Assembly: GCA_038729485.1 (NCBI GenBank) | Contig: JAVYRX010000001.1 | Span: 124,001-188,000 of the forward strand | Reading direction: 5' to 3' | From: GCA-001856825 sp038729485 | Lineage (GTDB): Archaea > Thermoplasmatota > Thermoplasmata > Thermoplasmatales > GCA-001856825 | Length of the DNA stretch: 64,000 bases | Shown: one piece after another, positions 27,615 to 37,848 of the stretch | Layout: every line of letters starts with the position of its first letter | Numbering within the stretch: position 1 is the stretch's first letter | Notes under the pieces: model-generated | What the model saw: only the letters and a program-made list of their open reading frames with translations | What the model was told of the DNA's origin: nothing | Databases searched by the model: none | Translations under genes and position numbers: made by a program

Positions 27615-28022
27615 TTATTTAATGTTTTCTTGCTCCATTATCGGTGGAAACAATCTCCTCAGGGCTGCTATCTCACCCTCGAGTATGTGTGACAGTGCAA
27701 AAGATGTGAGAGGATACCATACTCCCCTCAACCTAATGTTCGCCATTATTATTATCTTATCCTGGAAAACTTGGAATATTTGATAACCCTTTAGTGGCCC
27801 CTGACCGTACTTAATGATAATTGAAAGATCTTCCTTTCTACAGTCAACAAATTCATTCTGTATTTTGTTCCTAAATGCCAATACGGATTCCCTATAATTA
27901 TTGTCCATCTTTCTGATCTTTACATGACCACGCCATATGTTTACGTCGTCCAGACTTTCTACTATTTTCTCATAAGCATCGATGGCCTGTTCGTTGAGTG
28001 GGAACTCGTAGTATATCCGCAC
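27615..28022 (-). CDS. conserved-looking hypothetical protein
   Basis: 135 residues, mixed alpha/beta, one Cys, no membrane helix. Segments such as LSIIIKYGQGPLKGYQIFQV and KIIIMANIRLRGVWYPL alternate strand-like hydrophobics, and the C-terminal helix (LEGEIAALRRLFPPIME) is amphipathic. I do not recognise a family. It lies just upstream of tRNA-Asp on the same strand (21 bp) and is divergent from the aldo/keto reductase, sharing an AT-rich promoter region at 28023-28108. Confidence 0.7.
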   Translation of the reverse strand: MRIYYEFPLNEQAIDAYEKIVESLDDVNIWRGHVKIRKMDNNYRESVLAFRNKIQNEFVDCRKEDLSIIIKYGQGPLKGYQIFQVFQDKIIIMANIRLRGVWYPLTSFALSHILEGEIAALRRLFPPIMEQENIK

Positions 28023-28108
28023 GGTTTGCTATTTTAATCTTAAATATATGTTCTTTGAGTCATTCTTCGATAAACGAAAAATGTAAAACTGAGACTGTCT
28101 TTTCTATT

Positions 28109-29089
28109 GTGAATAGCTTATTCTCAGAAAAAATCAGCAATACAGGACTAGGAACCTGGCAACTGGGCATGAAAGGATGGGGGCAGGGCTACGACGAGCC
28201 AGAGCTTTTAGAAGCACTCCTCACTGGCCTGAAAAATGGCATTAACTTCGTGGATACGGCTGAAATTTACGGCAATGGGAAATCAGAAAGTCTAATAGGG
28301 AAAGCGTTGGAGGAAGTCAGGAGAGAAGATGTAAGAATAGCTACGAAGGTCGCAGGATTCAACGCCACGTCCAGAAGGGTATCAAGAAGCCTCTTCGATA
28401 GCCTGAAGAGACTTAAGGCGGATTACATTGATCTCTATCAGGTTCACTGGGAACCCTCTGCCTACACTAATCTTAGGGAACTTTTTCGTTCCCTTGAGAA
28501 TCTGGCCAAGGAAGGTTACGTGAGGCACATAGGTGTATCCAATTTCTCCGAGAGGGGGATAGAAATTGCAAATGAATCAATGAAGGATTTCATTATTGAG
28601 AGCAACCAGATTAAGTTCAACATTGTGGAGAGGCCAAGGCAGGCTTTTCTCGATTTTATGAAAAGCAGAAACATAAAAATAATAGCTTGGAGTCCCCTAG
28701 CTCAAGGATTTCTATCCGGGAGGTATTCAAGGAATAAGAGGCCATCTGGATATGTTAGGCGGGTAAACAAGTTGTTTTCGCCACAATATTTTGGTAAATA
28801 TTGGCCCTTACTTTCAAAATTAAAGGAGATCGCCAGTGGTAGAAAAATAAGCATGTCTCAGTTAGTTCTTGCTTACGAGATAACATTGGGAGTTTTACCA
28901 ATTCCTGGATTCAGGAATATCGAACAAGTGATGGAGATCGTTGGGGCCGCTAATCTCACTCTGACCGCTGAGGAGAAGGCATCAATTGATAAGGTCGCTG
29001 CGGAATGCGGCTTCCTAAGCTATTCAGGCTCCTTTTACCCTAGATATCTGCCGAATTTCATAGCGAGAATTGGGCGTTTATTTACGTAG
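28109..29089 (+). CDS. aldo/keto reductase
   Basis: About 326 residues, (beta/alpha)8 NADPH-dependent oxidoreductase. The catalytic tetrad is visible: Asp and Tyr in NFVDTAEIYGNG, Lys in IATKVAG and His in YQVHWEP. Cofactor-binding parts are SNQIKFN, AWSPLAQGFLSGRY and PIPGFRNIEQV. The frame is open upstream to 27998 but those 37 codons are not AKR-like. GTG at 28109 (VNSLFSEKISNTGLGTWQ) gives a normal N terminus. The substrate is unknown. Confidence 0.87.
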   Translation: MNSLFSEKISNTGLGTWQLGMKGWGQGYDEPELLEALLTGLKNGINFVDTAEIYGNGKSESLIGKALEEVRREDVRIATKVAGFNATSRRVSRSLFDSLKRLKADYIDLYQVHWEPSAYTNLRELFRSLENLAKEGYVRHIGVSNFSERGIEIANESMKDFIIESNQIKFNIVERPRQAFLDFMKSRNIKIIAWSPLAQGFLSGRYSRNKRPSGYVRRVNKLFSPQYFGKYWPLLSKLKEIASGRKISMSQLVLAYEITLGVLPIPGFRNIEQVMEIVGAANLTLTAEEKASIDKVAAECGFLSYSGSFYPRYLPNFIARIGRLFT

Positions 29090-29157
29090 AATAGACAAAT
29101 GTCGATATTGGAATCCGGCAAAGAATAAATAGAGGATGTAACTTTACGTTGAGTTAG

Positions 29158-30204
29158 ATGAGTTCTATAGTCTCTTATGGGTCATATGTACCTAGATATA
29201 GGATAAAGGTTGAAGAAATAGCAAGGGAGTGGGGTGAACATCCGGAGAACATAAAAAATGGCATAATGATATATAGCAAATCGGTTCCTGGACCGGACGA
29301 AGACGTGCTTACCATATCTACTGAAGCTGCGAAAAATGCACTAAGAAGAGTTGACATAGATAAGAAAAGCATCGGAGCAATATATGTAGGCTCAGAGAGT
29401 CACCCTTATGCGGTTAAACCAACTTCCTCAATATTAGTGGAGGCACTCGGCCTGCCCTATGATGTTCATGCAGCAGATTATGAATTTGCCTGCAAGGCAG
29501 GAACTGCAGCGGTTCAAAACGTAATGGCCATGGTTGACAGCGGACAAATAGAAAAGGGGATTGCCATTGGCGCGGATACTTCCCAGGGTGCACCCGGTGA
29601 CGCACTGGAGTATTCTGCATCTGCTGGAGGAACTGCGATAATCGTGGGAAAGGATGGATTTGCTGACATTAATTCTACTCTGTCATTCACGACAGATACG
29701 CCAGATTTCTGGAGGCGTGAGGGAGAGAGGTATCCGAGCCATGGTGGGAGGTTTACCGGTGAGCCGGCGTATTTTAAACATGTCCTGACGGCTGCGAGAA
29801 AGATGATGGAAAGAATGTCCACCAAACCTGAGGATTACGATTACGCTGTATTCCATCAACCGAATGGGAAATTCCCTACCAGAGCAGCAAAGATGCTAGG
29901 CTTCAAGGATGAGCAGGTAAAGGACGGCCTTCTCACACCCTACATAGGCAATACGTATTCCAGTTCTATGATAATCGGCCTGTCGTCAATACTCGACAAG
30001 GCTGAGAGCGGTGATAGAATACTTGCCGTGGCCTTTGGGAGTGGGGCCGGATCAGATGCCTTTGACATAACAGTTAACGACAAAATCAAATCGCTGAAGA
30101 GGGAGAAGGCTCCCGGTGTAATGGAACAGGTCAATAAAGCGCTATGGATTGACTATGCGACCTACGTTAAATTCAAGGGAAAAATTGTTATGAAAGGAGA
30201 TTGA
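29158..30204 (+). CDS. hydroxymethylglutaryl-CoA synthase
   Basis: Condenses acetyl-CoA with acetoacetyl-CoA to HMG-CoA, the entry to the mevalonate route to archaeal lipids. 348 residues, archaeal type. Active-site residues are all in place: Glu80 (VGSESHPYAV), Cys112 (FACKAGTAAVQ) and His233 (VFHQPNGKFPTRAAK). First gene of a three-gene unit with thiolase (4 bp later) and a DUF35 protein, the set known in other archaea to form one thiolase/HMG-CoA synthase complex with channelled intermediate. Confidence 0.95.
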   Translation: MSSIVSYGSYVPRYRIKVEEIAREWGEHPENIKNGIMIYSKSVPGPDEDVLTISTEAAKNALRRVDIDKKSIGAIYVGSESHPYAVKPTSSILVEALGLPYDVHAADYEFACKAGTAAVQNVMAMVDSGQIEKGIAIGADTSQGAPGDALEYSASAGGTAIIVGKDGFADINSTLSFTTDTPDFWRREGERYPSHGGRFTGEPAYFKHVLTAARKMMERMSTKPEDYDYAVFHQPNGKFPTRAAKMLGFKDEQVKDGLLTPYIGNTYSSSMIIGLSSILDKAESGDRILAVAFGSGAGSDAFDITVNDKIKSLKREKAPGVMEQVNKALWIDYATYVKFKGKIVMKGD

Positions 30205-30208
30205 ACCT

Positions 30209-31366
30209 ATGAAAGAAGTTTATATAGTTGGTGTTGGAACTACAAAGTTTGGAGAACTCTGGGATTCAAGCCTCAGGGAACTAGCTTCAGAGGCCGGACT
30301 TAAAGCAATAACTGATGCAGGAATATTTGCAGAACAGGTTGACGCACTGTACGGAGCGAATACAAGCGGGGGACAGTTCGTTGATCAGGAACACGTCGCT
30401 GCATTGATAGCTGATTATTCTGGAATCGCAGAGCTCAATATCCCTTCAATTAGGATTGAGGCTGGTTCGGCAAGTGGCGGTGCTGCTTTGCTTCAGGCAT
30501 ATTTAGCAGTTAAATCCGGTCACTACAGCACTGTTGTCGTTGGTGGTGTGGAAAAGATGACGGATGTTCCCACTGAAGTTGCAAATGAGATCATTGGAGG
30601 TTCGCTAGATGCAGAGTGGGAAACATTTTTTGGCGCAACTGAGGCTTCCTTGGCCGCAATGATAGCCAGAAGGCATGAGTACGACGGCCACGCCAAAAGA
30701 GAAAACTATGCGATGTTGCCTGTAGTAAGTCATGCACACGCCTCAATGAATGAGACGTCTCATTTCAGAAATCCCATTAAGCTGGAAGACGTTCTTAAGG
30801 CGTCTTTTGTAGCAGAGCCTTTAACTGTTTTCGACAACGCACCTGTTAGCGACGGGGCTTCCGCACTTGTCATTACATCTGACGAAAAGATCATAAAGAA
30901 TGCAAGCCAGCCAGTAAGAATAAAAGGCATGGCCGCTGCGAATGATTTTCTCTCCCTTCATGACAGGCAGAAGATTGATTCGTTCAAGGCTGTCAAGAAA
31001 AGTACGAAAACCGCACTTGACGCATCGGGAGTCACAATTGGGAAGATAGACGGCATTGAGATCCATGACTCATACAGCATTGCTGCCCTCATACAATTGG
31101 AGGAGATTCTTGGTCCGGAGGCAATTAAGATGACAGAGGGGAACGATTTTTATTACAATTCCTCCAACCCTCTTAACGTATCTGGTGGCCTAAAAGCTCA
31201 TGGATATCCATTGGGCGCAGTCGGCGTTTATCAGGCTGTCGATGCAGTGCTGCAGCTCCGTGGCAAAGCTGGCAAGAGGCAGATAAAGGACGACAGGAAT
31301 ATGCTACTTCACAACATGGGGGGGCTGGGAACGACATCCATAACCACGGTTCTGGGGGTTGATTGA
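30209..31366 (+). CDS. thiolase-family protein with altered catalytic residues
   Basis: 385 residues of the archaeal acetyl-CoA acetyltransferase (SCP-x-like thiolase) family, in the usual place after HMG-CoA synthase. The fold motifs are intact (YIVGVGTTKFGELW; VVGGVEKMTDVP; EIHDSYSIAALIQLEE with His286; LLHNMGGLG with His368). The nucleophile position reads EAGSASGG, with Ser87 (TCG at 30467) where EAACASGG-type enzymes have Cys. The GHP motif reads AHGYPLGA, with Tyr333 (TAT at 31205) instead of His. It may be a scaffold without thiolase activity, or use another chemistry. A ribosome site GGAG precedes the ATG. Confidence 0.9.
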   Translation: MKEVYIVGVGTTKFGELWDSSLRELASEAGLKAITDAGIFAEQVDALYGANTSGGQFVDQEHVAALIADYSGIAELNIPSIRIEAGSASGGAALLQAYLAVKSGHYSTVVVGGVEKMTDVPTEVANEIIGGSLDAEWETFFGATEASLAAMIARRHEYDGHAKRENYAMLPVVSHAHASMNETSHFRNPIKLEDVLKASFVAEPLTVFDNAPVSDGASALVITSDEKIIKNASQPVRIKGMAAANDFLSLHDRQKIDSFKAVKKSTKTALDASGVTIGKIDGIEIHDSYSIAALIQLEEILGPEAIKMTEGNDFYYNSSNPLNVSGGLKAHGYPLGAVGVYQAVDAVLQLRGKAGKRQIKDDRNMLLHNMGGLGTTSITTVLGVD

Positions 31367-31367
31367 A

Positions 31368-31772
31368 ATGAGCGAAGTTCCGAGATTCTGGAGAGAATCA
31401 AAGCATAGGTATAGATTGGTTGGAACAAGATGCACTAACTGCAATACGTTGTATTTTCCTCCGAGGGAGATATGCCCTGTCTGCAGGAGAGAGTCCATTG
31501 GAAAGATGAGAGAGGAGGAGCTTTCTGGAGAAGGGAGTGTCTATTCTTTCACCGTGGTACACGACGGACTGGACCAGTTTAAGATGCAGGTACCGTACGT
31601 GATTGCGTTGATTAAGATGGACGACGGACCTCTCGTTACAGGCCAGATAGTTGACTGCAAGCCAGAGGACGTTAACATAGGGTCAAAGGTATCTGCAACG
31701 CTAAGGAAGGTAAGAGTAGAGGGGAAGGAAGGCATAATACAATACGGCTACAAATTCACCCTTAAGGAGTAA
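31368..31772 (+). CDS. DUF35 OB-fold protein, partner of thiolase/HMGCS
   Basis: About 134 residues. An N-terminal helix (SEVPRFWRESKHRYRLVG) is followed by a rubredoxin-like zinc ribbon (CTNCNTLYFPPREICPVC) and an OB fold (GSVYSFTVVHDGLDQF; YVIALIKMDDGPLVTG), the standard DUF35 layout. In the archaeal thiolase/HMG-CoA synthase complex this protein bridges the two enzymes and forms part of the CoA channel. The ATG at 31368 follows the thiolase stop by 1 bp; a TTG three codons earlier is also in frame. Confidence 0.92.
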   Translation: MSEVPRFWRESKHRYRLVGTRCTNCNTLYFPPREICPVCRRESIGKMREEELSGEGSVYSFTVVHDGLDQFKMQVPYVIALIKMDDGPLVTGQIVDCKPEDVNIGSKVSATLRKVRVEGKEGIIQYGYKFTLKE

Positions 31773-31779
31773 ATCCCTC

Positions 31780-32595
31780 CTAGGACTTGACAGAGATTAT
31801 GTCCACGTAAAAGTATAATGTCTTCCCCGCAAGATAGGGGTTGCTGTTCAGATAATAGTAGCCATTGGATATACCGCTGATATACGAGCCAGAGGGAAGT
31901 ATGGTTCCGTTTATCAGAAGCATTGTGAACTGTATTTCACTATTCTTGCCTGAACCGGTTATGTTCTGAACCAGTATGCTGAAACCCGTAACGTTTTCGT
32001 AGGGGAAGTATCTCTGCCCTATCTGAGGCTCATTTTCTATATTAGCGTAATATCCATTGAAGCTAATGACATAGACGTACCATCCAGTAGCAGGATTCCT
32101 TACTAGGGCACCTGCAACAGGCGAAGTGTTGAAAGTAGACATGAATGTGGAATAGTTCAATGTTTCGTATACGGGAACGGTTTCGTTGACGGGTATTTTC
32201 TTGATCTGACTAAGATTTTCGAGACCGTATCCTTGCGAGGGAGAGACTGTGATTAGACCGGTTTGACCCTTTGCCATCCCTATAAGGCCATCGTCAAATC
32301 CCTTGATCATCGTGCCGGAACCTACGGTATCGTTCAGTGGGGTGAATGGAGGATGATATTTGAAATCTGGTGCCTTAATGTATGTGACGTTATTATTTGC
32401 TACGCTTGCCATATTTGTGTCGAAAACAAGGGGATTTCCATTTACTATTATGTAGCCATAATACCAGAGTGAAACATTGTCCCCGGGCTTTATCACGATT
32501 TCCTTGTGCTGTATGTAGCTGTAGCTCCCATAAGCTGCTACCGGGACAGCTATTACCAGAACCATAAGTATTACTATCAGGGTTCTAAACTGCAT
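31780..32595 (-). CDS. exported FKBP-type peptidyl-prolyl isomerase
   Basis: 271 residues. Residues 1-25 form a hydrophobic signal or anchor (LIVILMVLVIAVPVAAYG), so the protein is outside the membrane. An FKBP core follows: VSLWYYGYIIVNGNPLVFDT, GSGTMIKGFDDGLIGMAKGQ and SPSQGYG, with a large insert-in-flap region and a beta-rich C-terminal part as in SlyD-like archaeal FKBPs. Several Asn-X-Ser/Thr sites fit an extracellular glycoprotein. It probably assists folding of surface proteins at low pH. Convergent with the mevalonate operon, 7 bp apart. Confidence 0.88.
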   Translation of the reverse strand: MQFRTLIVILMVLVIAVPVAAYGSYSYIQHKEIVIKPGDNVSLWYYGYIIVNGNPLVFDTNMASVANNNVTYIKAPDFKYHPPFTPLNDTVGSGTMIKGFDDGLIGMAKGQTGLITVSPSQGYGLENLSQIKKIPVNETVPVYETLNYSTFMSTFNTSPVAGALVRNPATGWYVYVISFNGYYANIENEPQIGQRYFPYENVTGFSILVQNITGSGKNSEIQFTMLLINGTILPSGSYISGISNGYYYLNSNPYLAGKTLYFYVDIISVKS

Positions 32596-32679
32596 TTATG
32601 CTTAAAGGGAAACATCAATAAAAAATTACTCATATCCTCATAGGGAAAAGAATTACTTGAAGGAAACTTTCTCGATAGG

Positions 32680-33552
32680 ATGGATAGAAGGGTCGCTTAC
32701 GGCGGCCTCGTATTTATAGCTGCCGTGTGGGGAGCTACGTTTCCTATAATAAAGGAGACGCTCGTATACATAGACGCAATCCCGTTCCTTCTGTTTAGAT
32801 TTGCATTGGCATCGGCCGTTATGATACCATTCATAGCAAAGAAGGTAAGAAAGAGAGATGCTGCATATGGCACAATTGTGGGAATCCCACTTGCATTGGG
32901 TTACATAACTCAGACGGTAGGATTACAATACACTTCTCCCTCCATGTCTGGTCTCATCACGGGAATATACGTGGTTCTTACTCCAATTCTTTCAATCTTC
33001 CTTCTTCGCGTTCCAAAAGACCCAGTAAAGGTGTATTTGGCAATTTTTGCATTTGCGGGAATGGCTCTCATGACGGTTACATCAACCTCAGGCGAAGCCT
33101 TGGGTAACGTGCTGACAATATTTACTGCAGTTCTTTACGCGCTGCAGATAGTCCTAACTGAAAAATTTCTTAAGGATAGCGATCCACTCGTTTTCACATT
33201 CTTTGAGATTCTCGTAGTTGCACTTTTGAGCCTTGCGTTTGATCCTGAATCTGTGATGAAAGCACAGCTTCTGGAGAATGGATATGTCCTGTTTTCCGTC
33301 ATTTTTAACGGAGTGGTGGGTTCATTTCTGGCGATATGGATAATGAGCATTGCCATAAAGGAAATAAGCGGTTACATGTCGGCTCTCATTCTTATCCTTG
33401 AACCGGTGTTCGCCGTATTAATTTCCACAATCCTATTCCACTTCCGCATTAGCACACTGATGATTGTTGGCGGAGCAATCATAGTCTCGTCGATGTTTCT
33501 TGCGATCAGGAGGGAGAACAGGAGAAACAGATCTTCAGCTTTATCTTCCTGA
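32680..33552 (+). CDS. EamA/DMT-family transporter
   Basis: 290 residues, ten helices in two EamA repeats: FIAAVWGATFPIIKE at the start of repeat 1, and GEALGNVLTIFTAVLYALQIVL at the start of repeat 2, with ALILILEPVFAVLIS near the end as in the family. Probably a metabolite or amino-acid exporter; substrate unknown. It is divergent from the FKBP gene with 84 bp between starts. Confidence 0.88.
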   Translation: MDRRVAYGGLVFIAAVWGATFPIIKETLVYIDAIPFLLFRFALASAVMIPFIAKKVRKRDAAYGTIVGIPLALGYITQTVGLQYTSPSMSGLITGIYVVLTPILSIFLLRVPKDPVKVYLAIFAFAGMALMTVTSTSGEALGNVLTIFTAVLYALQIVLTEKFLKDSDPLVFTFFEILVVALLSLAFDPESVMKAQLLENGYVLFSVIFNGVVGSFLAIWIMSIAIKEISGYMSALILILEPVFAVLISTILFHFRISTLMIVGGAIIVSSMFLAIRRENRRNRSSALSS

Positions 33553-33886
33553 GATATCTCAACCTTCTTCTAAGAAATATTATGGTAAGCATAAATGAAA
33601 ATTTGAAAGCTCAGTTCCTAGGGAAATAGTTTATTTCTAAGAGGCATAGCTTCCCCCTTTTTCCATCTTTTACGGCAATTGCTTTAGAGTTATAGGAGAC
33701 TAGCCACGCCAGTATTTTCAAAAAGTGACTATTTTGTAGATCTACGTTATAGAAGGAGTAATGCAATTCTTCTTATTGCCAGGCTGGAGAAATTCATAAA
33801 TTAGCAATTTAGCTATTGATAAAGGATGAGAAGAAAAACATTCATGATGAAAAATAAAAAGATCAAAGAGTTTATTGTCCAAAAAA
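33553..33886. other. intergenic region between EamA and rps10
   Basis: About 330 bases between convergent genes. The end nearest rps10 is rich in A on the plus strand (T-runs on the minus strand), the likely end of the str operon. I see no gene, tRNA or repeat in the remainder. Confidence 0.45.
33850..33860 (-). terminator. T-rich terminator of the str operon
   Basis: On the minus strand a CTTTTTATTTTTC run lies about 27-37 bp beyond the rps10 stop, and the stop itself is followed by another T stretch. Such T-runs without a hairpin are the usual archaeal intrinsic terminators. Confidence 0.4.
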
Positions 33887-34201
33887 TTAAGACTGGAGCT
33901 TAACTTCGATGTTTATGCCATCCGGCAGCTGTATTCTCATAACCTGCCTTATTGTTCTTTCGTCTGCGTCTATGTATATGAGCCTTCTATGAACCCTCAT
34001 CTCCCATCTGTCCCAGGTTGCCGTTCCAGCGCCGTTCGGAGCCTTCCTTACTGGAACCATAAGCCTCTTCGTGTAGAGGGGGATGGGGCCCTTCATCTCC
34101 ACTCCAGTTCTAGTTGCAAGCTGTCTTATCTCGGAACATACACTATCTACCTTTTTTACGTCAGTGCCAGATAAAGATATCTTCATTCTGTAGGATGGCA
34201 T
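33887..34201 (-). CDS. rps10: 30S ribosomal protein S10 (uS10)
   Basis: 104 residues, full-length archaeal S10: KISLSGTDVKKVDSVCSEIR at the N terminus, GPIPLYTKRLMVPVRKAPNG with the long loop that reaches into the head of the 30S subunit, and HRRLIYIDADERTIRQVM. It follows the elongation factor 1A gene by 10 bp on the minus strand, the standard archaeal order, and ends the str operon. Confidence 0.97.
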   Translation of the reverse strand: MPSYRMKISLSGTDVKKVDSVCSEIRQLATRTGVEMKGPIPLYTKRLMVPVRKAPNGAGTATWDRWEMRVHRRLIYIDADERTIRQVMRIQLPDGINIEVKLQS

Positions 34202-34211
34202 CTTTATCCAC

Positions 34212-35492
<1,281 letters not shown>

Positions 35493-35540
35493 ACCTATTG
35501 TACCTCCAATCTTTTAATTAGCTTACGCCTATTTTTTTGC

Positions 35541-35550
35541 CATATATAGA
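35541..35550 (-). promoter_or_regulatory. TATA box upstream of tef1a
   Basis: Minus strand TCTATATATG, a good TATA match, 49-58 bp above the tef1a ATG. With initiation about 25 bp downstream, the message would have a leader of about 25 bases carrying the GGAGG ribosome site. Confidence 0.5.
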
Positions 35551-35632
35551 CTTTGTCAATGCTCAAATGCACGTTAAATAGAATAATAAAAAATAAAATT
35601 GATAAATGGTCAGTTCATACTACAGAAACTGT

Positions 35633-37837
35633 TCAGAGGTTTGCATAATAGTTCTCGTCGTATGGTTCAGGCTTCAGTCCCTTCCTTTCCCTTATCTTCG
35701 CCACGACAGAAGGTTGAATGTCTTTTGGAACAGTCTGATGTCCGTGATTTTCTGTAGACCAGAGTACTCTGCCACCGGTAGCGCTTCTTATTGCTGAGGC
35801 GAAACCAAACATCTCAGGGACAGGAACAAGGGCGGTAATTTTTGACTGTTCACCCTCCTGCTCCATTTCTACGATAACGCCCCTTCTCTGCTGAAATTCA
35901 CGAGTAACAGCTCCTGACTCCTCCAAAGGAGTATCTACGAAAACCTTCTGTACAGGTTCCAAAAGTATCCTGTTAGCCTGGCACATTGCACCATAGATAG
36001 CGTTCCTGACTGCAGGTATCACCTGGGCAGGACCACGATGTATGCTATCTTCATGCAACTTTGCATCTACAAGTTTTACCTTAACCCCATAAACTTTCTC
36101 TGCGGCCAGGGGTCCCCTATCCATAGCCTCTAGAAACGCTTCCTTAACAAGTTCCATGGTTTCATTGAGATATTGAATACCCTTGGTCACGTCCAGGAGA
36201 ATGTTAGGTCCATGAACCGCCTCTACTCCCTTTGCTTCATCCCTGTCCATGCCAAGCTCCTGAAGCAAAGATATCAATGTCTTCTTGTCCTTTATTCTCT
36301 CTGCTTGTGCTATGTCTCCTCTAAGTATTGCATCCACAATGCTGCTTTCAAGGGGCTCAACCTCTATGTAGAATCTGTTGTGCTTGTTTGGGGATTTTCC
36401 TTCAAATGGCCCACCCTTTCCCTGTACGGTTTCCCTGTATACTACTATCGGATCAGATGTTTCCACCTCTACCTTGTAGTCATTCTTGATCCTGTAAAGG
36501 GTAACGTCAAGATGCAACTCACCCATGCCTGACATGAGGTGTTCCCCTGTTTCTTGGTTTATCTCTACCTCTATACTTGGGTCAGCCTTTGCGACGGTAC
36601 GGAGAACCTCAATCAGTCTCGGCAGATCCTTTGTGTGTTTTGCCTCTATCGCTACCGTCACAACGGGCTCAGAATAATGAACCATAGGTTCAAACGATTC
36701 AACCCCTGGGACGCTTGAAACTGTGGAACCGGCGATGGCGTCCTTGAGACCTACAATCGCAGGTATGTTCCCGGCATCAAGCTCGTCAACGGGAATCCTG
36801 TCTGGCCCGACCATCATGGCCAGCTGCTGAACCTTATACTTTCTGTCTCCCATGCCAGAAATATAAAGTTCGACGCCTTTCACAAGTTTCCCGCTGAACA
36901 GCCTTCCTATGGCCACTTCTCCGGCGTGTTCATCGACTATTATCTTTGTCACCATCATCATTATCGGTCCACCTGAGTCGCAATTTATCATTGCCTTTCC
37001 TACTTCGGAACCCTGGTCTCCCTTCCATATCTGAGGCACTCTGTATACCTGGGCTTCCTTCGGAGACGGGAGATGATGAACCACAGCATCAAGAAGTACC
37101 TTGTGCAATGGAGATTTTTTAGCGAGGGTCTTCTGATCACCGGCCTGGAGATACTGGTAAACTTCTTTGAAACCGATTGAAGACTTTGAGGATGACTTAG
37201 TGGATACGGCCCAGTTGTTAAAAGCAGAACCGAAAACAACAGATCCGTTCTCCACGTTGACCTGCCAGGAATTTTTAAACTCTTCCGGTGAATACTTTTT
37301 TAGAAGACGGTTGACTTCTGTTATTATCTTAATGAATCTTTTTACCATGTCGTCCGGGCCAAGCTTCAATTCATTTATTAGCCTGTCTACTTTATTTATG
37401 AACAATATCGGTTTAACCTTTTCTCTAAGGGCCTGTCTAATCACAGTCTCGGTCTGTGGCATGGGGCCCTCAACGGAGTCAACTACAATTACTGCTCCGT
37501 CTACCGCCCTCATTGCCCTGGTAACGTCGCCTCCAAAATCGACGTGTCCAGGCGTGTCGATTAGATTTATCAAATATGTGACTCCCCCAACGTCGTGAAC
37601 CATCGACGCAGCGGCTGCGTTTATCGTAATGCCCCTCGCCTGTTCCTGTTCATCATAGTCAAGAACGAGTTGCTTTCCGGCCAAATCCTCGCTCATCATG
37701 CCTGCGCCTGCAATCAGATTGTCTGAGAGCGTCGTTTTGCCGTGGTCTATGTGAGCCGCAATACCGATATTCCTTATCCTCGTTATGTCCTTCATTACCT
37801 CAGAAGCTCTCTGAATGTTGTCTTCCTTTCTTCCCAT
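35633..37837 (-). CDS. fusA: elongation factor 2 (aEF-2)
   Basis: Translocase GTPase, 734 residues, full length. G1 is AAHIDHGKTTLSD, G3 DTPGHVDFG and G4 NKVDR. The domain IV tip carries HEDSIHRGPAQ, where His600 is the residue turned into diphthamide; the Dph2 gene that starts this change is in the same window at 55169-56194. The ribosome site AAGGTGATCC lies 5 bp above the ATG and overlaps the rps7 stop. Confidence 0.97.
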   Translation of the reverse strand: MGRKEDNIQRASEVMKDITRIRNIGIAAHIDHGKTTLSDNLIAGAGMMSEDLAGKQLVLDYDEQEQARGITINAAAASMVHDVGGVTYLINLIDTPGHVDFGGDVTRAMRAVDGAVIVVDSVEGPMPQTETVIRQALREKVKPILFINKVDRLINELKLGPDDMVKRFIKIITEVNRLLKKYSPEEFKNSWQVNVENGSVVFGSAFNNWAVSTKSSSKSSIGFKEVYQYLQAGDQKTLAKKSPLHKVLLDAVVHHLPSPKEAQVYRVPQIWKGDQGSEVGKAMINCDSGGPIMMMVTKIIVDEHAGEVAIGRLFSGKLVKGVELYISGMGDRKYKVQQLAMMVGPDRIPVDELDAGNIPAIVGLKDAIAGSTVSSVPGVESFEPMVHYSEPVVTVAIEAKHTKDLPRLIEVLRTVAKADPSIEVEINQETGEHLMSGMGELHLDVTLYRIKNDYKVEVETSDPIVVYRETVQGKGGPFEGKSPNKHNRFYIEVEPLESSIVDAILRGDIAQAERIKDKKTLISLLQELGMDRDEAKGVEAVHGPNILLDVTKGIQYLNETMELVKEAFLEAMDRGPLAAEKVYGVKVKLVDAKLHEDSIHRGPAQVIPAVRNAIYGAMCQANRILLEPVQKVFVDTPLEESGAVTREFQQRRGVIVEMEQEGEQSKITALVPVPEMFGFASAIRSATGGRVLWSTENHGHQTVPKDIQPSVVAKIRERKGLKPEPYDENYYANL

Positions 37838-37842
37838 ATCGG

Positions 37843-37848
37843 ATCACC
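37843..37848 (-). promoter_or_regulatory. Shine-Dalgarno site of fusA
   Basis: Minus strand GGTGAT, a full match to the ACCUCC-end anti-SD of archaeal 16S rRNA, 5 bp above the fusA ATG and overlapping the rps7 stop codon. Confidence 0.6.
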
